DNA of 64,000 nucleotides from Brevipalpus yothersi (Eukaryota; Arthropoda; Arachnida; Trombidiformes; Tenuipalpidae): NCBI GenBank assembly GCA_003956705.1, contig QZCP01000177.1, positions 5,243 to 69,242 of the forward strand, read 5' to 3'. Shown piece by piece: positions 47,255 to 58,651 of this stretch (position 1 is its first letter; each line of letters starts with the position of its first letter). The notes under the pieces were generated by a model. It saw only the letters and a program-made list of their open reading frames with translations, ran no database searches and was not told where the DNA came from. The position numbers and the translations under genes were made by a program.

Positions 47255-50200
47255 ATGCCTGTATACTTTCAAAAGCTTGAAAATGCTCTCAAAAGAGCAA
47301 ATGGTGGGTGTTTATTATTATGTGTAATCAATTTCCCATAGACATCTTGCTTGGCCATCAATTGCTGATTCAATATAATAATTACATCATTATTGCCATT
47401 CATGCATTCACATATCTGTATGTGTATACCACATGTGTGCATGTGGTATATGTGATGATGATGATGATGATATTGATGGTGTTGATAGGGTGTTGATGTT
47501 TTCATTTATTCACTTACCAATGTTTGTGTACATGTATTCTAATGTATGTGTAATTTTTTTCATATCACAGAGTTCATCGATGTGGGCAAAAAGACACGAG
47601 CTTTGGAGATCCTATGCGATGTATTGCGAAGTCGTAAACATCGACAATGGCAAAAGAAACATGAGGATATTATGATGAAATATTTGGAGCTATGTGTTGA
47701 GCTTCGACTTAGTTTTGTGGCCAAAGAAGGAATATATCAGTATAAGACAATATGTCAACAAACATGTATAAAATCATTCGAAGATATTGTCCGTTCATAC
47801 TTGAAAATGGCTGAAACTGAGGCAGAAGCTGCTCGTGAGAAAGCTGCTGCACCGGCTATTGATGATGTCGATGATTTGGATAACCTACAAACTCCCGAAT
47901 CTATTCTTCTAAGTGTTGTCAGTTCGGAAGTTAGCCAAGATCGTACCGATCGTGTTGTGCTTTTGCCTTGGATTAAATTTCTTTGGGAATCATACCGAAC
48001 TTGCCTAGATATATTGCGAAACAATCCTCGAGTTGAGAGGCTATATCATGATATCGCTCATCAAGCATTTCAATTTTGTATAAAGTATAATCGTAAGACC
48101 GAGTTTCGAAAGCTGTGTGAAAGTCTTCACACTCATTTGGACACTTTGAAAAAGAATCAAGTTCAAGTTAATCAAGCTGGAACTCATCAATCACAGAATT
48201 TCATCAATCTAAACAATGCCGAGAGTCAAGCAATGCATCTTGAAACTCGTCTTGTTCAACTTGATTCGGCTATCCAAATGGAATTATGGCAAGAAGCATA
48301 TCGAGCCACCGATGATATCAAGAAATTTGGACTTATGAACCTTTCCAAGAAGCTGCCGAAACCTCAATTGATGGCAAATTATTATCAAAAGCTTGCCTTG
48401 GTCTTCTGGAAAGCAAATAATCCTCTCTTCCACGCTGCTGCTTTGTTTAAATTGTTTACCCTTAGCAAAGAACTTCGCAAAAATATGACTCAAGAAGATG
48501 TGCAGCGGATGGCTTCCCGTGTAGTAGGAGCAACTCTAGCAGTACCAATTCCTCCAATACGTCCTGAAATTGAGAAGCTCGTTGAAACCGAAGAGAATGT
48601 CATCGAAAGTCATCAACGAAATCTAGCCTCTCTTTTGAATTTAACCGCAGCCACTCCAACTCGATCATCATTGATAAATGATCTTAAACGAATGGGTGTC
48701 CTCCAGCATGCCTATCAACCGCTACAAGATCTATACCACACCTTAGAAGTGGAATTTCATCCTCTTGTTCTCTGTAATAGAGTCGATGAAGGCCTTAAGT
48801 TTATTGAAACTTGTGAAACATGTCCAGAATTAGTTCAATACATACCTTCATTGAAGGAAGTGACCATTGTCAGATTGCTCAAAGAGATTAGTCAAGTTTA
48901 TCAACGTATTGAGTACAACAGGGTTCTCCAGCTGTGTCCATTCGTCACTAGAATTTCTCTTGAGCAAATTGTAGTCTCTGCTGCTCGTCGAAATGATCTA
49001 CAAGTCCGCATCGATCACCGAAATGATTGCCTATACTTTGGTATCGAATCAAGAATGTCATCTGGTGAGGAAGTGATTGAAGGACCCCATCTTCAAAGCA
49101 TGCCTAGTGAACAGATAAGACAGCAACTAGTGTACATGTATTCTGTTCTGCATCGAGCCCAAGCGATGATGGAACCTGATCTGATTCGAAAACAGCGTGA
49201 ACAGACCAAGCGTCAAGTTATGGTTACCTATGAGGCTAACAAAGAGATTGACCACAGGAATCTTCTCGCCAGACCTGATTATATTGAACAACGAAAAGAA
49301 GAAATTGAACGTTTGAGTTTAGAAAGAGAGAAGAGAGAACGTGAGCTTCAAGAAGAGAAGCAACGTGAACTCAGAATGGCCGAAGACGAGCGACTTGCCA
49401 GAGAGGCTGAGGAGCGAGCTCGACAACGTAAAGAGCGTGAAGACCTGGAGCTGAGAAAGCGTATGGCCATGGATCAGATCGAAAAGATGCGACAAACTGA
49501 GGGTGGACTCAAGCTACTTGATGGTATTAATGAGGATGATCTTGCAAAGATGAAAATTGAAGATATCAAGACACGACAATTCAAGCAGCTCGAAAAAGAA
49601 CGAACCGATCAGCTCACTCGATTGCGTAACTTGGAGCGTAGAATTGATCATCTAGAGCGAGCCAAACGCATCGAAGAAATACCTCTGTTGAAGAAAGCCT
49701 ATGTAGAATGGAAAGAACGAGACAGAAAAGAATGGGATGAATCTGAAGCTGATAGAATCGATTTCCTTTGTCGTGAACGAACACAAGCTCTGGCCAATAG
49801 GACCCGTCTCATGCGTATGCAGGCAGATACTTCCGATTTCATGAAACAACTCTCTGAGAAAAGACATAAGGCTTACCTGGAACAACTAGCAGAATGGGAA
49901 AAGACGGTCGAGCAGGAACGTGCAATTAAGCTGGAAGAAAGAAAAGAGAAGCGCCAAGTCGAGAGACGAGAAGCGTTCTATAGGAGTAAAAGAGAGGCTG
50001 AAGAACGGAAACGAGCTGAGGAAAGAAATAAGCAAAGAGAAATCGAAGAGAAGGCCAGAAAAAGGGCCATGGAAATGCAAGCTCAAAAAGAAAGAGAAAT
50101 TGAAGAAAGACTCAATAAGCAAACCCTCGAAGCCACTGTTAAAGAGCCTCCAGCTAGGCGACCAGAAATTCGAGACAAAAGTCCAGTTACAAAAGCTGAT

Positions 50201-50967
50201 GAAGAAGACAATTGGCGTAGAGGTTCTGGGCCACCTCGAGATGCCGATAAGCGTGACCAAGAGCCTTCAAGAGAATCAGTTCGTGAGGCTTACCGACCTC
50301 CTGGAGCAAGACGGCAGGTTGATGACACACAAAACAGTTGGCGAACATCAGGCCCTAGATCCAATATGGACAGAGGGGATCGAGACAGAGACCGAGACCG
50401 AGACCGAGACCGAGATCGAGACCGAGATCGAGACCGTGATCGTGATCGTGATCTCAATCGAGATCGAGATCGTGATCGTGATCGAGATCGAGATCGAGGA
50501 GGTGACCGAGGTGACCGAGGTGATAGAGGTGACCGAGGAGATAGAGGAGACCGAGGAGATAGAGGAGACCGAGGTGATAGGGGGGATAGAGGTGATCGAG
50601 ATCGTAACCGAGATAGGAATTATCAAGTAAGTTATCCGTGTGATACTCCAAAAAACTATTTCTTTACATTTCTAATTCCAATTGATTTCCTCATTCTATT
50701 CATTTCTTTGCCTTTTCTCTCCAGTCAAATCAAGGTATGAAGTCTAGAGAATATGATAGAAGGCCTAATCGTCGCGATGGACAAGATGATGATCGTGATT
50801 TTAGCAACCTGAGAAAGCCAAAATTCCGAAGTGATGACACTGCTGGCGATAGTCACAGTCAAAGTCAATCGAAATCATATTCAAAAGAGAGAAATGAATG
50901 GCGAGAAGCTCCTAATGATTCCGATGAAAAGAAAGACCCTCCCAAATCCAGATCAAGAGTGATGTAG
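47255..50967 (+). CDS. eIF3a: Eukaryotic translation initiation factor 3 subunit A
   Basis: Large scaffold subunit of eIF3, which binds the 40S ribosome in the cytoplasm. Three exons: 47255-47303, 47571-50626 and 50725-50967. All junctions are GT..AG, and the 3348 nt give 1115 residues (human 1382). The first exon encodes only MPVYFQKLENALKRAN plus one base and closely matches the conserved eIF3a start. The rest follows the family: KYLELCVELR, KEGIYQYK, the QTPES..LLS region, ESQAMHLETRLVQLD, MELWQEAYRA and the PCI-type region, then HLQSMPSEQIR, then a long charged coiled coil (about residues 540-880). The C-terminus is a Arg/Asp repeat (about 954-1030), first DR dipeptides and then GDR triplets, in place of the ten-residue DDDRGPRRG-type repeats of vertebrates. 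A basic/Ser tail (QSQSKSYSKERNEW) ends the protein. Antisense and shifted frames over the repeat are shadows. Confidence 0.97.
50382..50602 (+). repeat. eIF3a: Hexamer-based repeat coding DR and GDR runs in eIF3a
   Basis: Tandem GAYCGR-type hexamers shift into nine-base GGTGACCGA-type units. The codons vary at third positions (CGA/CGT/CGG/AGA, GAT/GAC), so the peptide repeat is kept while the DNA repeat has decayed. Confidence 0.85.
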
Positions 50968-51147
50968 GCAAATATGTTTCTATCCTAAATACTATTGCTT
51001 CTAATACAATTGCCCAAATTAAATGAAAATTGTGTACCTTGATGTATTGGATTTTGTAAAATCAATAATTAATACAAGTTGTTTAAGGCAAAGGCATTTT
51101 CCAGAGTGAGAGAGGGAGAAAAAAATTTTTAATTTTGACAAATTGAC

Positions 51148-51734
51148 TTAAATAAGATCCACCAATTTGAAATTTATTGGCGGATCGACAGGCAAAACGT
51201 GGACATATCTGATCATTCTAACAGGAGTTTTATAACGATAAAATTTTTCTACAAGTGGATTACTATAATCGGGATTGAATTTTTCGGTTGTCAAAGCAAT
51301 GTGACCATCGGTGAGAGCGAAAAGTGAATTATCTCTCGGATCGAGGCCAGTCTGTGTGAAAAATATCAATATTGAGTAAATATGATCATCGAACTCAATT
51401 GAACTCACATTTAATCCTGGATGAAATTTGAGACCTTTTTGTCTCATAAAAATATCACGTTCATGAACAAAATAACCCAAAGGAACCATGAAGCCGATCA
51501 ATTTCCTTTTCGCTCCACGTGTACCTTGAGATTGTGCCGGCGATTTACCACCTCTTGTACTGATTACCACCGATGGATCTAGCGAAGAAATTTGTAAATC
51601 AATTTGTTCCAAACACATACACATAATCATCATGCAGACTCATCTCAATGTCCATGTCAAGAGTACTCACTTGTTCGCAGAATATTATTGACAATCTTTG
51701 GCGATGAAATCCTCTGTAAAGCTGAGGTAATCAT
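51148..51734 (-). CDS. mRpL27: Mitochondrial large ribosomal subunit protein bL27m
   Basis: Component of the mitochondrial 39S subunit near the peptidyl-transferase centre. Three exons (minus): 51734-51671, 51578-51409 and 51351-51148. Together they are 438 nt, 145 residues (human MRPL27 is 148). The start MITSALQRISSPKIVNNILRT is basic and amphipathic, as for a mitochondrial presequence. Then follow STRGGKSPAQSQGTRGAKR (the GGK.S..G..R family start), QKGLKFHPG (matching RHFRWHPG) and a C-terminus YKTPVRMIRYVHVLPVDPPINFKLVDLI that aligns with the human VHVVPAKPEGTFKLVAML. It is tail to tail with eIF3a (180 bp) and head to head with the UPF0598 gene (350 bp). Confidence 0.92.
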
Positions 51735-52084
51735 GATTTGCTGTGTCCACTCTAGTCACTTTCGAACAGAGTAATATTTAAATTAATCAAATTGATCACT
51801 CAACTCACCACCATCATCATCATTCCGAAAATTTAAACATGTGGCTTCATGATAAACATTGAATTTGCAAACATGCAAACATGGTAACAGATCGGAATGT
51901 CATCTGGCGGTTCATGAAAATTTTGGTCCTTTTAACTGTAAACAAAGTTCGTTATTCATAGTCTAGTTGAACGTTGTTAACAATTAATTTCGTCAAGTGT
52001 ATCAGTTGATTATGAATACAGGCACACACAGTTCTGTTGATAGTCGGTTAGGTTAAAATGATTTGATATTGTGTGGACTCTCAA
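51735..52084. promoter_or_regulatory. Putative bidirectional promoter, bL27m / UPF0598
   Basis: 350 bp between two oppositely directed start codons, so both promoters and 5' UTRs must share it. There is no TATA box at a suitable place. It includes CATCTGGCGG near 51903, resembling NATGGCGG-type initiator or YY1-like elements. The functional claim is inference from spacing. Confidence 0.6.
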
Positions 52085-52809
52085 ATGGTTTCAAATTATC
52101 ATCAGTGTAAACATCTTTTCGGATTGATTTCACGTGGCTTCAATTCGGTTTCGAAAAGATCGATACATTATGTACAAGGTCAAAGTCCAGAGAAAGGTAT
52201 TCGGGAATACTTTTACTTTATCGATCATCAAGGAATGGTAAGTTTGGGGGATGTGTTTAATGATTGGCACAATTTTGATGATGTGTCTTATGTTTTTTCT
52301 CTCTCTCGGTTTTTTTGCAGCTCTTTCTGGATGATTCCAAGATGAAAAACTTTACATCATGTTTTAAGGAGAAAAAGTTTCTCGCTTTTTTCTTCAGCCG
52401 ATTGAAAATGAATGATTCTGATCGCTATCAATTTGAATTTCCTTATCTATCATTGTGTGGACGAGAACGAAATTATGTCAGATGTGATGATGTACCGATC
52501 GTGTTTACTCATTCTCAGCGTGATGAGACTGGAAAATGGTTTCTATACTATAATCATGGTACGGACAATATGAAATGTGCCTTTCAACCGGCAGAAATTT
52601 GTATGTTACCCAAATCTGGTCGAATATATCATCCAGCACCTGATCGTGTTGGTGGCATCGGTTTAATTAAGTCATCATTTGCCATCGAAATTAGCAAATA
52701 TTTTGGATATGAAGGTTTTGAGGATGATCCTCCTGCTCATTTCACATGGGACAATACTCGTTATGAACTGACCAATAATATCTTGAACTTGGTCAAACAT
52801 GATTATTAA
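52085..52809 (+). CDS. UPF0598 family protein (C8orf82 / CG30010-like), probably mitochondrial
   Basis: Two exons, 52085-52237 and 52321-52809 (GT..AG), 642 nt and 213 residues. From memory it aligns with human C8orf82 over most of its length: REYFYFIDHQGMLFLDDSKMKNFTSCFKE, FFSRL, CGRERNYVRCDD.PIVFTH, GRIYHPAPDRVGGIGLIKS. The family's biochemical function is unknown. The first 30 residues carry basic residues and Ser with no acidic residue (MVSNYHQCKHLFGLISRGFNSVSKRS), compatible with a mitochondrial presequence. An in-frame GTG lies 12 bp upstream, but ATG at 52085 is the natural start. It is divergent from bL27m and convergent with BAG2. Confidence 0.92.
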
Positions 52810-53095
52810 CTTCCTCGCCGTTGACTGAATCAATCGTTTTGTGTTTTACATGTTGGCTATTGAAAAGAATGTCTTCAAGATGTGGACGTTTTTATATAAT
52901 TTATAACTTTAATGTTCTCTTACACATTCTTCTTTCATCTATTCATCTGTAATCAAACTCATTCAAAACATGTAAATTCTGTTGATATTCAGAATATAAT
53001 AATCAATATACAGTTAAACATTCCATTTTTGAATTCCAACATGACGGGAGATAGAATACCGAGCCAAAATAGTCAAAATTTTTGACAATATTCAA

Positions 53096-54053
53096 TCAAT
53101 GGGAACCTTGATCTGAATGATTGAATGTTGTCATGAGAGCTTCAAGTCTTTTTCGAATCTTTTTTTGATCCTCTGCTGCACATGCAATTAGAGCGCTGCC
53201 AAACTTTTCATCAGTAACAAGGTTGTACGAATCTGGAGAGCAAGTATTCAAATATATTTGGCACATTTCGATACCTTTTCGAGGATTATCATGATGGAAC
53301 GATAAAAGTTTCTCTATAAATGAATTCATTTGATCAAGACTAACTTTTTGCTCATCATTTCTCAGAGTAGTGACCTTAACGTCCACACTCATTAATCTTT
53401 GAAACAAACGATCAGCGGTTAATAGAATCTCCTCTTTGTCCACTGGAATGAAAAAAATTATATACGCATGAGATGAAAACTCTTGAATATGCCAGCCAAA
53501 ATAATTTATGAATGGTTATAATTATAACATGAACTACATTACCTTCAGATATTAGAGAAAGATCATCTGTACTCTTCAAGGAAGTCAGAACTCCTAGTAA
53601 TTTTTTCTTCTCATCTTCCAGTTCGAGAGCCGTTTCCCGGAGAAAGCAAACTCTCGTATCAATTTGATCCAAAATGCTGACCACACTTTCTCGGAGATAT
53701 CGAATTCTTGCTGGATTCTCTTCCACTAATCGTCGAACAGATCCGGTGGATGAAGATGATATTCCGATAACGGTTGGCACTTGATGTTGACGAATTTGAA
53801 TTGATGGACTCGGTGAGAAGGAAGAAGAGGTGGACAAAGTTCGTGGACGAGTTGGAAAGTGATTTTGTTGTTGCTGATAGATTTGCTGCTGCTGTTGGCG
53901 AAGACGATCGATCATCGTTTGCGATTTATCTTGGGAATGAAGTGATGATGAGGTTGAATCAGCGGAATTATAGCCCGAATCACCGACATTTATTTGTAGA
54001 CCATATCCGAGGCCATCGGTCATCGATGTTGGGATCTTGAAAGTGATTGGCAT
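53096..54053 (-). CDS. BAG2: BAG family molecular chaperone regulator 2
   Basis: Co-chaperone that binds the Hsc70 ATPase domain and inhibits the CHIP ubiquitin ligase. Two exons (minus), 54053-53543 and 53442-53096, 858 nt and 285 residues (human BAG2 is 211). The conserved part runs from about residue 118 (LRESVVSILDQIDTRVCFLRETALELEDEKKKLL, a coiled coil) into the BAG-type region (TADRLFQRLMSVDVKVTTLRNDEQKVSL...CSPDSYNLVTDEKFGSALIACAAEDQKKIRKRLEAL). The last stretch matches human [27 protein letters not shown]. The N-terminal ~110 residues are an extension rich in Ser and Gln (two QQQQ runs) not seen in human BAG2. The stop codon lies 286 bp from the convergent UPF0598 stop. Confidence 0.92.
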
Positions 54054-56186
54054 TCTGGTGATAGATTACGTTCTATACGATTTGATTATATAGATTCGGT
54101 GTTCACAGAGAATCGAAGATTCTGGAGCCGCTTGATAGTCAAGAATACATGCACATTTACGGATGGATCATTGTTCTTTTCTCAATTCATCTGCACTCCA
54201 TTAGAGGACTCAAAAAACAAGTACAAACATGATGATGTCAGATTTACAATCAATAGCGTTTTCAATCCTTATGGTTGAACACCATCAACTGGATCTCTTT
54301 CGCTCGAATCACTGACAAGAGAAGAAGAATATCTCAGTTACTTTGGCTTCAACAGTTCTTTTTTTCACTCACAGAAGTTTCTACTCTACTATCACAGTTA
54401 GCATGGAGTGAAACTATTCTGGTAACAGTGTTTGTAAATGACTGTGGATTCGCATCATGAACATTTGGGAATCAGTCCAAAAGTGTGAGAATGATTTTTG
54501 CGATTCAAAATTCAGTGACAAAAGATTGAAAGAATCGTTTCTATCTCCATCTCTCTTCCCCCTCCTCACCACCATGTTGAAGCTAGTAATTTTCCAAACA
54601 TTCCAACAAGCTCATTACACCATAATAATAACTCACCTCTATTGAAAACCGTATTCAAAGGAAGAGCATATTTGTTATTTTGATAGTTTCACGAAAAATT
54701 TTAGGCTGGCTCAGAACTTTTCTTTAGCAACCTGAGCAGGGATGGAATAATCGTTCCAGAAATTATTACTGTATGGAACACTAAGGAAAAATATTTTCTA
54801 AAACTGCAAATACAAATCGAAAAATTTTTCAGCCGCGAGTAAAAAATCTTAGCTAAGTATTGATTCGGAAATGGAATTTGGCTGATCACTAATCTTTTAA
54901 CTGTAGTTTAACCCTTCCAAATGCTCGAATTTTTGCTGCCTCTGTTTTCATTCTCTCTCTCTNNNNNNNNNNNNNNNNNNNNNNNNNNNNNNNNNNNNNN
55001 NNNNNNNNNNNNNNNNNNNNNNNNNNNNNNNNNNNNNNNNNNNNNNNNNNNNNNNNNNNNNNNNNNNNNNNNNNNNNNNNNNNNNNNNNNNNNNNNNNNN
55101 NNNNNNNNNNNNNNNNNNNNNNNNNNNNNNNNNNNNNNNNNNNNNNNNNNNNNNNNNNNNNNNNNNNNNNNNNNNNNNNNNNNNNNNNNNNNNNNNNNNN
55201 NNNNNNNNNNNNNNNNNNNNNNNNNNNNNNNNNNNNNNNNNNNNNNNNNNNNNNNNNNNNNNNNNNNNNNNNNNNNNNNNNNNNNNNNNNNNNNNNNNNN
55301 NNNNNNNNNNNNNNNNNNNNNNNNNNNNNNNNNNNNNNNNNNNNNNNNNNNNNNNNNNNNNNNNNNNNNNNNNNNNNNNNNNNNNNNNNNNNNNNNNNNN
55401 NNNNNNNNNNNNNNNNNNNNNNNNNNNNNNNNNNNNNNNNNNNNNNNNNNNNNNNNNNNNNNNNNNNNNNNNNNNNNNNNNNNNNNNNNNNNNNNNNNNN
55501 NNNNNNNNNNNNNNNNNNNNNNNNNNNNNNNNNNNNNNNNNNNNNNNNNNNNNNNNNNNNNNNNNNNNNNNNNNNTCCTTTGAAATTCATTCATTCACTT
55601 GTAGTTTTCTTGGCCAAATTCTAATACAAGGTCAAGAGGCTATAAATGTTACTGCAAATGAGAGAGTCAAAGATGTTGGAAACGATGTGAAGGAAGAGAG
55701 CAAAATTGTAATGATGCTGAGAAGCTCCCATGACTTTTTGCATCCCCATTTTCATCTTTTCTTTAGCTTTCTTTGATTTACTTTTTCTTCTCTCTCCCTC
55801 TCTCTTGTTACTTTTCACTTATCGTTGAAGTCAAGCAAATATCTCCTGTTAGTGGTGAATTATCTTGAAAATTAAACCAAAACCTACTGAAGGCCTTTTC
55901 ACACTAATCACGTCGTGATCTGTCACTGATTACCGAGAAATATGTTCGAAAGTTGATGGAAAAGAGAAAATCCAATATTTTCATCAACTCCAAAATCATT
56001 CTTTCCCATAATTCATTAGAATTTTGAAGGGAATCAGCTCAAACAAATGCAATGGCAAAATAATCTTAAGAATATAAAAAAAGTTCCTATCTCTCTAGCA
56101 TATTTTATTAAGGAATGTTCGGCGCAAAAATTGAGTCAAATCTGATCTCGAATGTTCACAATTGAATTTCCTTCAGTTTTAATCCA
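54054..56186. other. Intergenic region with assembly gap, no gene recognised
   Basis: Right of the BAG2 start. It includes the gap 54963-55575 and AT-rich sequence. Frames at 54275-54645 are short and show no domain. Confidence 0.55.
54963..55575. other. Assembly gap (613 N)
   Basis: A run of N whose left edge is itself a CTCTCTCTCT tract (54953-54962), so the gap starts inside a microsatellite. Confidence 0.99.
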
Positions 56187-56813
56187 TTACGTATCCAATA
56201 GCCAAGGTGCAACAACACACATGATGAACGCTATTACACCAAGAGCTACTAGACCAGATGCAATTCCTATGAGTGCTGTTATAGTTATTCCAAGGAATCT
56301 TTTTTCAATGTTGTGAGAATCCTTTTTCTTGCTCATCGAATTGATTGGATGCTTGAAAAAATTTTTCATCGATTTCCAAGATTTGGACAGCTTACGTTTG
56401 ACCAATCTCAGGGTTGCCGCTGGAAGCTTTTTACCGATTGCCTTGAATTTGGGCTTGTAAATCTTTTTGTTTTTAGAATATTCTCGCCAGAAAGCTGAAT
56501 TTATCTGTCGACGATGACTAAAATCGAGCTTCTTTTGCTCTTTCACTTCCTTGACGATATCTTGGAGTTCTTTGCTATTGCCGTACATCTCGAAAACTAG
56601 AGCTCGGAACTCTTCCATAACCGATGGATCCACCTTGTCGAGACCATTTTCTTTCAATATTTTTTCCCGGTTCAGTTCAGTTTCTTCCGATAGAAGATCG
56701 GGAATATCACCAGCTCTGATCACTTCATCGATCACAAGATCTTCTACATCGGTATTGGGAGTACCTGAACAAAGAACAGTGAAAAAAACTAATGAAAGTA
56801 CAATAATCCTCAT
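56187..56813 (-). CDS. Small predicted secreted/membrane precursor, 208 aa, unknown
   Basis: An intronless frame from ATG at 56813 to TAA at 56187. I chose this ATG over the in-frame ATG at 56870 because it starts a clear signal peptide (MRIIVLSLVFFTVLCSG). An acidic segment follows (DVEDLVIDEVIRAGDIPDLLSEETE), then a strongly basic segment (about residues 115-165: KLPAATLRLVKRKLSKSWKS, FFKHPINSMSKKK). A dibasic site (EKR, about 170-172) precedes a C-terminal hydrophobic stretch FLGITITALIGIASGLVALG continuing to the end. The layout (signal, acidic pro-part, cationic part, KR, hydrophobic tail) resembles processed secreted precursors or a single-pass membrane protein. I recognise no family. 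Confidence 0.75.
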   Translation of the reverse strand: MRIIVLSLVFFTVLCSGTPNTDVEDLVIDEVIRAGDIPDLLSEETELNREKILKENGLDKVDPSVMEEFRALVFEMYGNSKELQDIVKEVKEQKKLDFSHRRQINSAFWREYSKNKKIYKPKFKAIGKKLPAATLRLVKRKLSKSWKSMKNFFKHPINSMSKKKDSHNIEKRFLGITITALIGIASGLVALGVIAFIMCVVAPWLLDT

Positions 56814-57869
56814 TTTTAAACTTTCAGCACCACAAAGCACTTGGAAATGAGGCAAATAATTTTGTATCAAAGTCAGCTATAATAATTACTTAAGGTTCTC
56901 CTTTGTACCGAGTGGACAAGCATCCATCAATTGGCAGGTGAATTCCATGACAATCCATAATCTATTTGAAAGTCTAATACCGTCAAAGCTTCCCGATTGA
57001 TCTTGAGAAATCAGTATTTTTTGCCTAGAAGCTAACCTGTATTCGGTCAAAATGTACTGATACCGACCAGCAATGCATAAATTCCAAACATGTACTAATT
57101 TTTGTTGATAATAGTGTAAGTTTCTTGATCACAAGATTTCATGATGGAAATTCACGATGAAACATGAATTTATGGTGAAATCGTATAAAGGAATTTGCAC
57201 CACTCTCGCACACAAGGTAATGATCATACTTCTAGATATAATCTCTCGGATCTCGTGGGATCAGCACTAATGAGAGTTGTTTTTCTAAATGTCCAGTTTT
57301 TTACCGAATTATCACTTTCTCAGGATCACATGATGTTTTGTAATGGTTTTCACGATTCAGTTGACTGATAAGAGGATTTCCAGCTTCTCAGACCCCAACT
57401 CATGCGACAAATACATATTTAGAAAATTTCAGAGTGCAATCTAATATTGGCCCGTAAGCATACAATTTAAATTGCACAAAGGATTGAAAAAATCGCAACC
57501 AGAGCATTCGAAATTGTTCAAGAAAATAAGAAATTGAATCAGACTGCAGCACTCATGGTAAGAATAGTAAATATGAGAATTGGTTACTCCATCGATTAAC
57601 TTGAGCCCGTTAGTGAGGAAGTCATTTCATGATGCAACCTATTAGACTCATTCTTTTCGAAAATTTCAACTAGTCGAGATTCGATGCCTGTAGGTAAGGA
57701 GACGTAGAGAGATAGCATGATAAACTAATAAGGCGACAATCGCCTCTCTTTACATTTTTAATAATGACTATATTATTTTCGAGAGAAGATGATGATGTTG
57801 TTTGCTCCATCATAACAATTACAAACTTTCCACGCAAAGGTGATGACACATTATATTTCAGATGGAAAA
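56814..57869. other. Intergenic region, nothing recognised
   Basis: AT-rich sequence between the small precursor gene and mS33, with no frame above about 70 codons and no repeat of note. It should contain the promoter of the precursor gene. I see no TATA box at a convincing distance. Confidence 0.5.
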
Positions 57870-58347
57870 TCATTTTCCCTCTCGTAATTTTGCTCTTTTA
57901 CCAGTATTTCCACCAAGCTTTCGGTATACTTTTCCTCTAAGTTCTCGTAGTCTTTTCATCTCTTCAACAAAATCAAGATGCTCATCTCTGTAAAATGTCA
58001 ACAGAAAGAAAATCCATCAGAGAACAGTCCAAAGTAACATAAAACAAACAGTATACCGACCTGTATAAACCATGCAGACGAACTGTGTACATCAGCCGCC
58101 TTAACTGAGGATGTGGTGGATAGTATTCCGGATTATACCATGTGTTCAAATCATCTGGTATCTTACTTTGACGTTTGACCAAAGTTTGACACGTCCTATC
58201 CTTATAAACAAAATCACTCCTAATTTTATTATCAGCAGCAGTTGCCACTTCATGAGGCATATCAGGAGATCGATATTCATTGAATATTTTAGCTCCTAGG
58301 CGACGCATCTTTTGACTGTACAACGATGGCCCCCGGTACCATGACAT
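57870..58347 (-). CDS. mRpS33: Mitochondrial small ribosomal subunit protein mS33
   Basis: Metazoan-type component of the mitochondrial 28S subunit. Two exons (minus), 58347-58061 and 57987-57870, 405 nt and 134 residues (human MRPS33 is 106). The donor is CAG|GTCGGT and the acceptor TTTTACAG, with an Arg codon split between the exons. Family features are MRRLGAKIFNE near the start (human MSRLSARLFGE), DLNTWYNPEYYPPHPQLRRLMYTVRLHGLYRDEHLDFVEEMKRLRELRGK (human [43 protein letters not shown]) and a basic C-terminal tail. Head to head with METTL15. Confidence 0.93.
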
Positions 58348-58651
58348 TTTGAATCTTTAGATTTCTCAATCAATAAATTTGTTTCCCACACCAATTAAAT
58401 TGTCACCAAACTAAATCATCTTCAAACTAACATTTTCACGATGTCAACATTGTTCATGCTGAATGAATTTTTCAACAAAATCAAAACATTGCATGCTCAT
58501 GTGGTGCCATCAGTACACGTGTTCTTGTTGAACAATTTGAACAATTTTTTTCGAAAGTTCATGTCAAAATATGTGCCTCCAACACCATCATGATGATATA
58601 ATTATGATTCGACTTTGAATAATAATCACAAGTTTTGTGTTGTGTATTAAT
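58348..58651. promoter_or_regulatory. Putative bidirectional promoter, mS33 / METTL15
   Basis: 304 bp separate the two start codons. No TATA box is placed for either gene. A perfect CACGTG E-box is at 58516-58521, close to the middle, next to GGTGCCATCAG (58503-58513; reverse strand GATGGCACC). Shared control is inferred from the spacing and related functions. Confidence 0.6.

Noticed and set aside
49920..50630. 236-codon plus frame overlapping eIF3a
   Set aside because: Shifted-frame shadow of the charged coiled coil and GAYCGR repeat (reads ETETETE and VIVIE). The eIF3a frame is conserved.
54889..55594. Open frames across the gap at 54963-55575
   Set aside because: Same artefact: almost all residues are unknown.
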